Origin: Bacteroides fluxus YIT 12057 | GTDB lineage: Bacteria > Bacteroidota > Bacteroidia > Bacteroidales > Bacteroidaceae | Direction of reading: 5' to 3' | Length of the DNA: 64,000 bases | NCBI RefSeq assembly: GCF_000195635.1 | Contig: NZ_GL882691.1 | Location: 128,950 to 192,949 of the forward strand | Shown here: positions 44,461 through 50,550 of the stretch, piece by piece | How positions within the stretch are numbered: the first letter of the stretch is position 1 | How the letters are laid out: each line of letters starts with the position of its first letter | Notes under the pieces: generated by a model | The model's input: only the letters and a program-made list of their open reading frames with translations | What the model was told of the DNA's origin: nothing | The model's database searches: none | Program-made: the position numbers and the translations under genes

Positions 44461-45637
44461 GACCCCTAATGCCAACCGGTTGCACATTGCCCTTTTCGGA
44501 AGGCGGAACAGCGGCAAGTCCAGCCTTGTCAATGCCTTGACAGGACAGGACACGGCCCTTGTATCCTCTATTCCCGGTACAACTACCGATCCGGTAATGA
44601 AAGCCATGGAGGTGCATCCGCTGGGTCCTTGTCTTTTCATAGATACTCCGGGATTTGACGATGACGAAGGAGAATTGGGTGGAATGCGTGTGGAACGTAC
44701 CTTGAAGATGATGGAAAGAACGGATATCGCCCTGCTTCTTTGCGAGGACGGCGGTGAGCAGGAGAAAGAGTGGCTGCGGATATTGGCTGCCCGTGACATT
44801 CCTGTTATTCCGGTCCTGAATAAGGCTGACCTTCACACGGATGTCGAAAGTCTTGCCGGACAGATTGAGAAAGAGTACGGCCTGGCTCCTGTCATTGCCA
44901 GTGCCAAAGAAGGTACGGGTATCCGGGAGATTTTCCGCGCCATCCTTGAGAAACTCCCGCCGGATTTCGGGACACAGACTATTACCGGGAGCCTGGTAAG
45001 CGAAGGGGACGTTGTTCTCCTGGTCATGCCGCAGGACATACAGGCACCCAAGGGACGTCTCATTCTTCCCCAGGTACAGACTATCCGCGAACTGCTGGAC
45101 AAGAAATGCCTGGTGATGAGCTGCATTGCGGACAAGTTGAAAGAGACCTTGAAAGCTCTTGCTTATCCTCCTAAGCTGATTATTACGGATTCCCAGGTAT
45201 TTCCCGCCGTCTATCGGCAGAAACCTGCAGAGAGCCTTCTCACTTCCTTTTCCATCCTTTTTGCCGCTTATAAAGGAGATATCGATTTTTTTGTGGAAGG
45301 AGCGTCGGCCATCGGCCGTTTGACGGAGCAGTCGCGCGTACTGATAGCCGAAGCCTGTACCCATGCTCCCTTGACGGAAGATATCGGGAGGGTGAAGATT
45401 CCCCGTCTGCTGAGGCAGCGTATCGGCGAGAACCTGCAAATAGATATGGTATCCGGAAGCGACTTTCCCCAAGACCTCTCCGGTTACCACCTCATCATCC
45501 ATTGCGGTGCCTGCATGTTCAACCGCAAGTATGTCCTCAGCCGTGTGGCAAGTGCACGTATGCAAGGGGTGCCGATGACAAACTATGGAGTGACCCTTGC
45601 TTATTTGACTGGAATATTGGACAAAATAAGTTATTGA
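44435..45637 (+). CDS. hydF: [FeFe]-hydrogenase maturation GTPase HydF
   Basis: A 400-residue GTPase and scaffold on which the 2Fe subcluster is assembled before transfer to HydA. GTPase motifs in order: GRRNSGKSS (P loop, about 24-32), GTTTDP, DTPGFDD, NKAD and SAKEG. The C-terminal domain has the iron-sulfur signature HCGACMFNRKYVLSR near the end, with an upstream histidine region. The start ATG lies inside hydG, so the genes are coupled. No terminator was found in the 187 bp after it; that gap instead holds the padR control region. Confidence 0.94.
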   Translation: MEKEISGSRTPNANRLHIALFGRRNSGKSSLVNALTGQDTALVSSIPGTTTDPVMKAMEVHPLGPCLFIDTPGFDDDEGELGGMRVERTLKMMERTDIALLLCEDGGEQEKEWLRILAARDIPVIPVLNKADLHTDVESLAGQIEKEYGLAPVIASAKEGTGIREIFRAILEKLPPDFGTQTITGSLVSEGDVVLLVMPQDIQAPKGRLILPQVQTIRELLDKKCLVMSCIADKLKETLKALAYPPKLIITDSQVFPAVYRQKPAESLLTSFSILFAAYKGDIDFFVEGASAIGRLTEQSRVLIAEACTHAPLTEDIGRVKIPRLLRQRIGENLQIDMVSGSDFPQDLSGYHLIIHCGACMFNRKYVLSRVASARMQGVPMTNYGVTLAYLTGILDKISY

Positions 45638-45702
45638 CTGTTTTCTTTCCTCCGCTGATATGCCGGCTGACAATTCTATGTGTTAAATGTTTCTAATATA
45701 AG

Positions 45703-45723
45703 GTACTTTGCAATGCAAGGTAC
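45703..45723. promoter_or_regulatory. 21-bp palindrome, probable PadR operator
   Basis: GTACTTTGCAATGCAAGGTAC pairs at nine of ten positions around its centre, and AAGGTACTT occurs on both sides as a direct repeat. It ends 12 bp before the -7 box at 45736. PadR proteins often repress their own promoter through such dyads; the link to the adjacent padR gene is inference. Confidence 0.6.
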
Positions 45724-45735
45724 TTATATAATACA

Positions 45736-45743
45736 TATATTTG
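45736..45743 (+). promoter_or_regulatory. Putative -7 box for padR-pspC
   Basis: TATATTTG fits TAnnTTTG and lies 81 bp before the padR ATG. The TTTG at 45707-45710, inside the palindrome, is a possible -33 box but the spacer of 25 is longer than usual. Confidence 0.45.
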
Positions 45744-45824
45744 TGTCATACAAAGAAGCCGGACAATGAATGTCATGACACAGCCTATTTGTAATTCATA
45801 GTTTTTAATTTGTAAATAACCATT

Positions 45825-46151
45825 ATGGATGTAAACAATGTAAAGTCGCAGATGCGCAAAGGCATGCTTGAGTATTGCATCATGCTGTTGCTTCACAAGG
45901 AACCGGCTTATGCTTCGGATATTATCCAAAAGTTGAAAGAAGCCCGGTTGATTGTGGTGGAAGGGACACTTTATCCGTTGCTTACTCGTCTGAAGAACGA
46001 CGACCTTCTGAGTTATGAATGGATTGAATCGACCCAGGGGCCACCCCGCAAGTACTATCGGCTGACGGAGAAAGGAGAAGTCTTTCTCGGTGAACTGGAA
46101 ATTTCGTGGAGAGAACTGAACGAGACGGTTGACCACATAGCCAATAGCTGA
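45825..46151 (+). CDS. PadR-family transcriptional regulator
   Basis: A 108-residue winged-helix protein with no C-terminal extension, as in short PadR-s2 forms. MRKGMLEYCIMLLLHKEPAYASDII starts helix 1, VVEGTLYPLLTRLKNDDLLSYEW is the recognition helix and wing, and the YYRLTEKGEVFL block follows. A C-terminal helix would make the dimer. It is followed 64 bp later by a PspC-domain membrane protein, a common pairing in Bacteroidetes, probably for envelope stress. A palindrome in its promoter suggests autorepression. The inducing signal is unknown. Confidence 0.9.
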   Translation: MDVNNVKSQMRKGMLEYCIMLLLHKEPAYASDIIQKLKEARLIVVEGTLYPLLTRLKNDDLLSYEWIESTQGPPRKYYRLTEKGEVFLGELEISWRELNETVDHIANS

Positions 46152-46215
46152 CCTCTGATAAACAAGGGTGATTTCAATCGTAAATAGTCGAATCGTAAAT
46201 AAAAATAGAATAGCA

Positions 46216-47274
46216 ATGAAAAAGACATTAACTGTAAACTTGGGTGGAACAGTTTTCAATATAGATGATGATGCTTACCGCCTTTTGGATAACTACTTGA
46301 GTAATCTTAAAATGCATTTCCGTAAGGAGGCCAGTGCAGACGAGATTGTAGATGATATAGAACGCCGTATCTCCGAACTGTTCGCCGAAAAACTTTCAGC
46401 AGGTTCACAAGTGATTACTATCGCTGACGTAGAAGAGGTAATTGCCCGTATGGGAAACCCCGAAGATATGGAGATGGGAGAGGAGAGTGACAACAGTGGT
46501 GCTACTGACAGTAATTCACCGCGCCGTCGCCTTTACCGCAATCCGGACGATAAGATGCTGGGTGGTGTCATTAGCGGACTGGCTGTTTATTTGGGATGGG
46601 ACGTAACTTTACTTCGCCTGTTGCTGTTCGTTATCCTTATCTGTGGTTATGGAACTTTGATACCTGTATATATTGTATGTTGGTTGGTAATTCCGGAAGC
46701 CCGTACGGCAGCGGAGAAACTGAGCATGCGCGGTGAAGCCGTTACGGTAGAAAATATCGGGAAAACCGTGACTGACGGTTTCGAGAAAGTTTCCAACGGA
46801 GTAAATGATTATATGAAATCCGACAGACCCCGTACGTTTCTGCAAAAAATGGGTGATGCCTTTGTTATGGTAGCCGGATGGTTCCTGAAGCTTTGTCTGG
46901 TGATATTTGCCATTATATGCAGCCCTGTATTGTTTGCTTTTGGAATCGCATTTGTAGTGCTGCTGTTTGTGGCAATTACGGTAGCCATCGGTGGTGGTGC
47001 AGCGTTACTTTCATTTTTCCCCATGGCCGACATTGTGCTTCCGACTTCACCGCTTGTCGCTATTGTAATGTATATAGCCGGTATCTTGTTGGTAGGAATT
47101 CCTTTGGTCAGCCTTGTATGGGCTATCTTTAGCCAGGTATTTAAATGGCAGCCGATGAATTCCGGTCTGAAATGGACGCTGGTCATCCTTTGGATTGTAA
47201 GTGCGGCTTGCTTCGGCATCTGCTTCGCAGTACAAGGAGCTACATTCCCGGAGATAGGCATCTTCCATATCTGA
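46216..47274 (+). CDS. PspC-domain membrane protein
   Basis: A 352-residue protein. Residues 1-85 are soluble and charged (MKKTLTVNLGGTVFNIDDDAY, EIVDDIERRISELFAEKL), the N-terminal module often found before PspC in Bacteroidetes. The PspC domain is near 110-170 (RRLYRNPDDKMLGGVISGLAVYL, then a membrane helix). Further hydrophobic segments follow near 220-260, 270-290 and 320-345. It is probably an inner-membrane stress or regulator protein partnered with the PadR protein upstream. The open frame begins at 46168, but MKKTL at 46216 is the conserved start. Function is not established for this architecture. Confidence 0.85.
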   Translation: MKKTLTVNLGGTVFNIDDDAYRLLDNYLSNLKMHFRKEASADEIVDDIERRISELFAEKLSAGSQVITIADVEEVIARMGNPEDMEMGEESDNSGATDSNSPRRRLYRNPDDKMLGGVISGLAVYLGWDVTLLRLLLFVILICGYGTLIPVYIVCWLVIPEARTAAEKLSMRGEAVTVENIGKTVTDGFEKVSNGVNDYMKSDRPRTFLQKMGDAFVMVAGWFLKLCLVIFAIICSPVLFAFGIAFVVLLFVAITVAIGGGAALLSFFPMADIVLPTSPLVAIVMYIAGILLVGIPLVSLVWAIFSQVFKWQPMNSGLKWTLVILWIVSAACFGICFAVQGATFPEIGIFHI

Positions 47275-47400
47275 TTACACGGTACAAGAATTTAATATGC
47301 AGTAATGCAATAAGACTTTGTACTACATAGAGTTTTTTAATACTATTGCCAGCACTCCGTCACTTTTGTATATAATTATTTGAATGTTATTAAGTTAGCG

Positions 47401-47458
47401 CGTGTAGGCAACCGTGTTGGCAGTGTGCTGGCAACACGGTTGCCTACACGTTTTTTTT
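47401..47458 (+). terminator. Strong Rho-independent terminator
   Basis: A perfect 19-bp stem, CGTGTAGGCAACCGTGTTG (47401-47419) with its complement at 47432-47450, is followed by eight T residues. It closes the padR-pspC unit and insulates the capsule locus. Confidence 0.92.
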
Positions 47459-47980
47459 GCTTCTTTTTACTGTTTCTGTTATGTAATTATTTTGTTGTCA
47501 GCTATTTATGGTGATTTGCATATCCCTTCTTCGATTGTGTCTAAATAACGTTTATTAACGCCGAAAATGGAGGAATTCAGCACTTTGTCTTTAAAAAATC
47601 TCAAGATTTTGCCATGACACTCATTGTTTTTAGTCTGGTATATATGGATTGAGGCTCCTAGATATCGGTACTTTTTCACGCTCGGGCTTATGTCTGATGT
47701 GAAAAGGAATCGTGCAGAATATCCGGAAGCCTTATACAGAACTTCGTCCCACACATGAAAACCGTCCGGCACACGGCCGTAAACCGTAGGGCACACGCAT
47801 GTGGGCTGTTCGTCACAGGTACGTGGGACAAAGTTTGGCGTCATCCAAAGATGCAAAATCAATAAGGAAAATGCGGATTTGTAACTTGCATTTTCTTAAT
47901 AATATACTTGGTTATCAGATGATAAGCTGTATTGTTATTTAGCATAATGCTTGACTTGTGGAAGGAGGAAAGTGTTTTTT
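47459..47980. other. Gene-free stretch before the capsule promoter switch
   Basis: No recognisable gene. A 118-codon frame is open on the minus strand at 47506-47862, but its residue order (rich in Cys, Pro and rare pairings) matches no family I know and it has no good upstream region. The middle part (47740-47830) is locally GC-richer than its flanks, so a decayed gene or an RNA is possible. Confidence 0.35.
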
Positions 47981-48001
47981 AAACGTTCGTTTAATGGACA
48001 C
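47981..48001. repeat. Left inverted repeat of the invertible capsule promoter
   Basis: The 21-bp arm begins AAACGTTCGT, continues TTAATGGACAC, and matches the right arm (48169-48189) at 20 of 21 positions. AAACGTTCGT fits ARACGTWCGT, the core reported for sites of the B. fragilis serine invertase Mpi. Confidence 0.88.
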
Positions 48002-48138
48002 CTGTTTTTACCCTTTTGTATATCGTGCTATTTCTATAATAACACACGTTAAAATCTTAAATTAAGGATGTGATTAAATAACTATAAATTAAGCATATAA
48101 CAACGGTGTGTTGAAAAAAAATTTCCTCATAAGAATAT

Positions 48139-48169
48139 TTTGTAATTTCATTTCTTGCCATTACCTTTG
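48139..48169 (+). promoter_or_regulatory. Capsule promoter inside the invertible segment, ON orientation
   Basis: A -33 element TTTG (48139-48142) and a -7 box TACCTTTG (48162-48169) are separated by 19 bp, the ideal Bacteroides spacing. The -7 box abuts the right inverted repeat and points to upxY. Inversion of 48002-48168 would point it away and silence the locus. Confidence 0.85.
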
Positions 48170-48189
48170 TGTCCATTAAACGAACGTCT
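48169..48189. repeat. Right inverted repeat of the invertible capsule promoter
   Basis: GTGTCCATTAAACGAACGTC plus T. Its complement starts AGACGTTCGT, again fitting ARACGTWCGT. It begins within the -7 box, so the start of transcription would lie in this repeat. Confidence 0.88.
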
Positions 48190-48336
48190 ATTGAACGCAA
48201 TGTTATTCCTAACTCGTTCGTTAACACGGATTTATAGACATTCTTTTGTCAGTGCGGTTTTGAAAGAGCAAATGTCTCGATCGGACCGCGAAGCGTACCC
48301 AAAACCAACCTTCTATTATTTAATTATTTTCCTCAA
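48190..48336 (+). other. Untranslated leader of the capsule operon
   Basis: About 160 nt separate the expected transcription start (about 48176) from upxY. CGTTCGTTAA (48215-48224) is complementary, with one bulged base, to TTAAACGAACG of the right repeat (48176-48186), giving a 5-prime stem-loop. UpxY proteins are known to prevent premature termination within such leaders, so this is the likely site of action. Confidence 0.5.
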
Positions 48337-48873
48337 GTGTCTGAAACACAGAAATATTGGTTTGCAGCCCGTACATTAAGCAAACAGGAGTTTGCCGTTC
48401 AAAAGCGTATTGAGAAGCTGAAATTAGAGGAAAAAATGGACGTGGAATGTTATCTTCCTACCCGTACTGTGGTAACACAATTAAAATATCGCAGGAAGCG
48501 TAGTATTGTCCCCGTAGCCCGTGGTTTGATTTTTATCCATGCCACCAAGCAGTGTGCTTGTGACATTCCCAATATTTACGGTGTTCAAGTCTTTTATATG
48601 AAAGACCTTTCCACGCACTCCATGCTGGTAGTTCCCGACAAGCAGATGCAGGATTTCATGTTTGTCATGGATTTGAATCCCGACGGTGTAAGCTTCGACA
48701 ACGAACCTCTCACTATTGGAAAGAAAGTTACAGTTATAAAAGGGGAATTCAGTGGTATTGAAGGTGAGATTGCCACAGAAGCCAATAAAACTTATGTCGT
48801 TATCCGTATTACAGGTGTTTTGGTAGCAAGCATCAAAGTCCCCAAATCCTATCTGAAGGTAATTAAAGACTGA
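48337..48873 (+). CDS. upxY: UpxY-family NusG-like transcription antiterminator
   Basis: A 178-residue NusG/RfaH-like protein that binds elongating RNA polymerase and allows read-through of its own capsule operon. The NGN domain is at about 5-110 (KYWFAARTLSKQEFAVQKRI, GLIFIHATKQ), and a KOW-type domain at about 125-178 (KKVTVIKGEFSGIEGEIATEANKTYVVIRI). The start is a GTG at 48337; no in-frame ATG exists before the conserved KYWFAAR, so the GTG is needed. No clear Shine-Dalgarno site, as usual here. It is the first gene after the invertible promoter and leader, as in the capsule loci of B. fragilis. The locus letter cannot be assigned from sequence alone. Confidence 0.93.
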   Translation: MSETQKYWFAARTLSKQEFAVQKRIEKLKLEEKMDVECYLPTRTVVTQLKYRRKRSIVPVARGLIFIHATKQCACDIPNIYGVQVFYMKDLSTHSMLVVPDKQMQDFMFVMDLNPDGVSFDNEPLTIGKKVTVIKGEFSGIEGEIATEANKTYVVIRITGVLVASIKVPKSYLKVIKD

Positions 48874-48896
48874 TAAATAAAAAACTCAATACAAAG

Positions 48897-49382
48897 ATGA
48901 ATTCTTTACTTTCTCGTGCTCTAGAGCTTCAACAGACAGCTCATGATCTTATGTATTTGGATACTAATGGTGAGTCTGTCTATTCCGATGATTTTTGCCG
49001 TCTGAATAAGGAGGTACTTGTCAAATCCGACTCTCTGTTTTCTGAAAAAGGTTCTGGCGTTGAAGAGGAGGCAAATCTGTGCCTTGCCCTTTTGATGGGT
49101 TACAACGCCACCATATATGATAATGGAGATAAAGGGCAAAAGAAGCAAGCTATCTTAGATCGCATCTCTGAAATTCTGGAACAACTTCCGGCTTCTTTAT
49201 TGAAAGTACGCTTGTTGGCTTATTGCTATGGAGAGGTCTATGAGGCTGCTTTGCTTCAGGATGCTTATGCGATTATTGATGGCTGGAATAAGGAAAAATT
49301 GACAAAAGAACAAACGGAGGTTATAGAGGAATTGAAGAATGTGGAGGATAATCCGTATCCGTTTGAGGAAGTAGAAGAATAA
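48897..49382 (+). CDS. upxZ: UpxZ-family inhibitor of heterologous UpxY proteins
   Basis: A 161-residue, mostly helical acidic protein directly after upxY, the conserved position of upxZ. It opens MNSLLSRALELQQTAHDLMYLDTNG and includes EANLCLALLMGYNATIYD and YCYGEVYEAALL, typical of the family. UpxZ proteins block UpxY of other capsule loci so that one capsule tends to be made at a time. It starts 23 bp after upxY. A hairpin starts at its stop codon, before the biosynthetic genes. Confidence 0.9.
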   Translation: MNSLLSRALELQQTAHDLMYLDTNGESVYSDDFCRLNKEVLVKSDSLFSEKGSGVEEEANLCLALLMGYNATIYDNGDKGQKKQAILDRISEILEQLPASLLKVRLLAYCYGEVYEAALLQDAYAIIDGWNKEKLTKEQTEVIEELKNVEDNPYPFEEVEE

Positions 49383-49430
49383 AATATCATGGTAGATTCG
49401 TACAATCTGCATGATATTTTATTTATTTGA
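49381..49430 (+). terminator. Hairpin with T-rich tail after upxZ
   Basis: AAAATATCATG (49381-49391) pairs with CATGATATTTT (49410-49420); the inner AGATT and AATCT pair as well around CGTAC. ATTTATTTGA follows. It overlaps the upxZ stop and could terminate or reduce transcription into the biosynthetic genes. Confidence 0.6.
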
Positions 49431-49433
49431 CTT

Positions 49434-49598
49434 ATGAAAGGCATTGTTTTAGTTGGGGGGATTTGGTCACGTTTATATCCATATAAAATCGTCATTGAAC
49501 ACCTTAGCTGCAGAGGAAGAAAAAAAGAGAAGAAATACGTGATGTTTATATGGAACGTCACTATAGAAACTTCTGCAGCTATTTGCAGGAATGCTTGA
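49434..49598 (+). pseudogene. Remnant of rmlA (glucose-1-phosphate thymidylyltransferase)
   Basis: Translation begins MKGIVLVGGIWSRLYP. Compared with the invariant RmlA start MKGIVLAGGSGTRLYP, it matches at 12 of 16 positions. After this the similarity stops and the frame ends at codon 55. The nucleotide-binding GSGTR is lost, so it cannot be active. rmlA is often the first gene after upxZ in Bacteroides capsule loci, so this is likely the scar left when the locus was replaced. Confidence 0.65.
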
Positions 49599-49675
49599 AC
49601 GAAGTTAGAGAACAATTAGAAAAATTTGATCCGAAATTGGGTTTGGGCGAGGATAATTCGGTTCAAAACCACTAA
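49550..49675 (+). CDS. Small unrecognised ORF, 41 residues
   Basis: The frame encodes MERHYRNFCSYLQECLNEVR then EQLEKFDPKLGLGEDNSVQNH. The composition is protein-like, helical and acidic, and open codons reach further upstream (EEIRDVY) to a stop. It overlaps the rmlA remnant in another frame. It may be the tail of a gene truncated in the same event, or a genuine small protein. No homologue is recognised. Confidence 0.3.
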   Translation: MERHYRNFCSYLQECLNEVREQLEKFDPKLGLGEDNSVQNH

Positions 49676-49809
49676 AAATAGGGTTCTGAAATGTTAAATC
49701 TTGCATTATTATATTCTACGCAAACTAGTAAATAGGCAGAAAATCAAATGTTTAAGATTAGTTTGGGGAGAATTGGATGCTTACTTTTGCAATAATTTAC
49801 TCCATTACA

Positions 49810-50550
49810 ATGAATTTGAAGGTAATAGTTATTTGTTTGTTGCTACCTATAGGAGCGTTGGCACAAAATGTTACTAATGCAGAGTCGGAAGACAACCGAA
49901 TTTTAAAGTTTTCTAATTTCTCAGCATCGTTAGAATTTACCACAAAGTATATGTGGCGTGGTATTGAATATGGTACGTCGCCTGTTTTTCTCCCCATGCT
50001 CTCATACAGCTATAAGGGTTTTAACGTTTATGCGATGGGGGGATATGCCGCTAATGGGAGCCACCAAGAAGTGGATTTTGGTATAAGTTATACTCATAAG
50101 TGGTTGACTATTGGATTTAATGATTATTACTATCCCACGGCTGTAAGCGAAAAAGACAACTATTTTGTATTCAAAAATCGTGAGACGAGTCATTATGTGG
50201 AGGCAAGTGCAACGCTTGCTCCTCAAAAGTTCCCTGTTTATTTAACGTTGTCGTCTTACGTCTTTGGCATGGACAAGAAACCTAATGGCAGTCAAGCTTT
50301 TTCTTCTTATGCGGAGATAGGCTATAATCACCACTTCAAAGGGAACAATGTGATGACGGTCTTGGTAGGTGCTGAACTAAATAGGGGCTTTTACACGGAT
50401 TACGAAAAGGGCTTTAGCGTATGCAATGTAGCGGCAAAATATACAACATCAATACCCTTGGGCAAGTATAAACTGCCGATAAGTGCTTCTCTTGTCTTTA
50501 ATCCGTATAAAGAAAAAGCTTATTTTACATTCTCCGCATATTTAAGATGA
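49810..50550 (+). CDS. Outer-membrane beta-barrel protein of unknown function (Gcw_chp/TP0733-like)
   Basis: A 246-residue protein with signal peptide MNLKVIVICLLLPIGALAQ. It has alternating hydrophobic beta strands with aromatic belts (FTTKYMWRGIEYGTSPVFLP, YTHKWLTIGFNDYYYP, AYFTFSAYLR at the C-terminus). The KYMWRG motif and the general plan recall the Gcw_chp family of small barrels. An upstream in-frame ATG at 49777 is less likely. Its stop overlaps the start of the next gene, so it belongs to the cassette with the kinase fusion and the BCCT carrier. A role as outer-membrane pore for the same small molecule is inference. Confidence 0.75.
   Translation: MNLKVIVICLLLPIGALAQNVTNAESEDNRILKFSNFSASLEFTTKYMWRGIEYGTSPVFLPMLSYSYKGFNVYAMGGYAANGSHQEVDFGISYTHKWLTIGFNDYYYPTAVSEKDNYFVFKNRETSHYVEASATLAPQKFPVYLTLSSYVFGMDKKPNGSQAFSSYAEIGYNHHFKGNNVMTVLVGAELNRGFYTDYEKGFSVCNVAAKYTTSIPLGKYKLPISASLVFNPYKEKAYFTFSAYLR

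Noticed and set aside
43207..44799. 530-codon open frame on the minus strand opposite hydG and hydF
   Set aside because: It lies wholly antisense to two well-conserved maturase genes, and its product shows no family features. Long antisense frames arise from codon bias.
47506..47862. 118-codon open frame on the minus strand before the capsule switch
   Set aside because: No recognisable motif, signal or promoter, and an odd composition. Kept only as part of the unexplained stretch.
48155..48379. Rightward 74-codon frame across the promoter and upxY start
   Set aside because: It overlaps the invertible repeat, leader and upxY in another frame and has no protein-like features.
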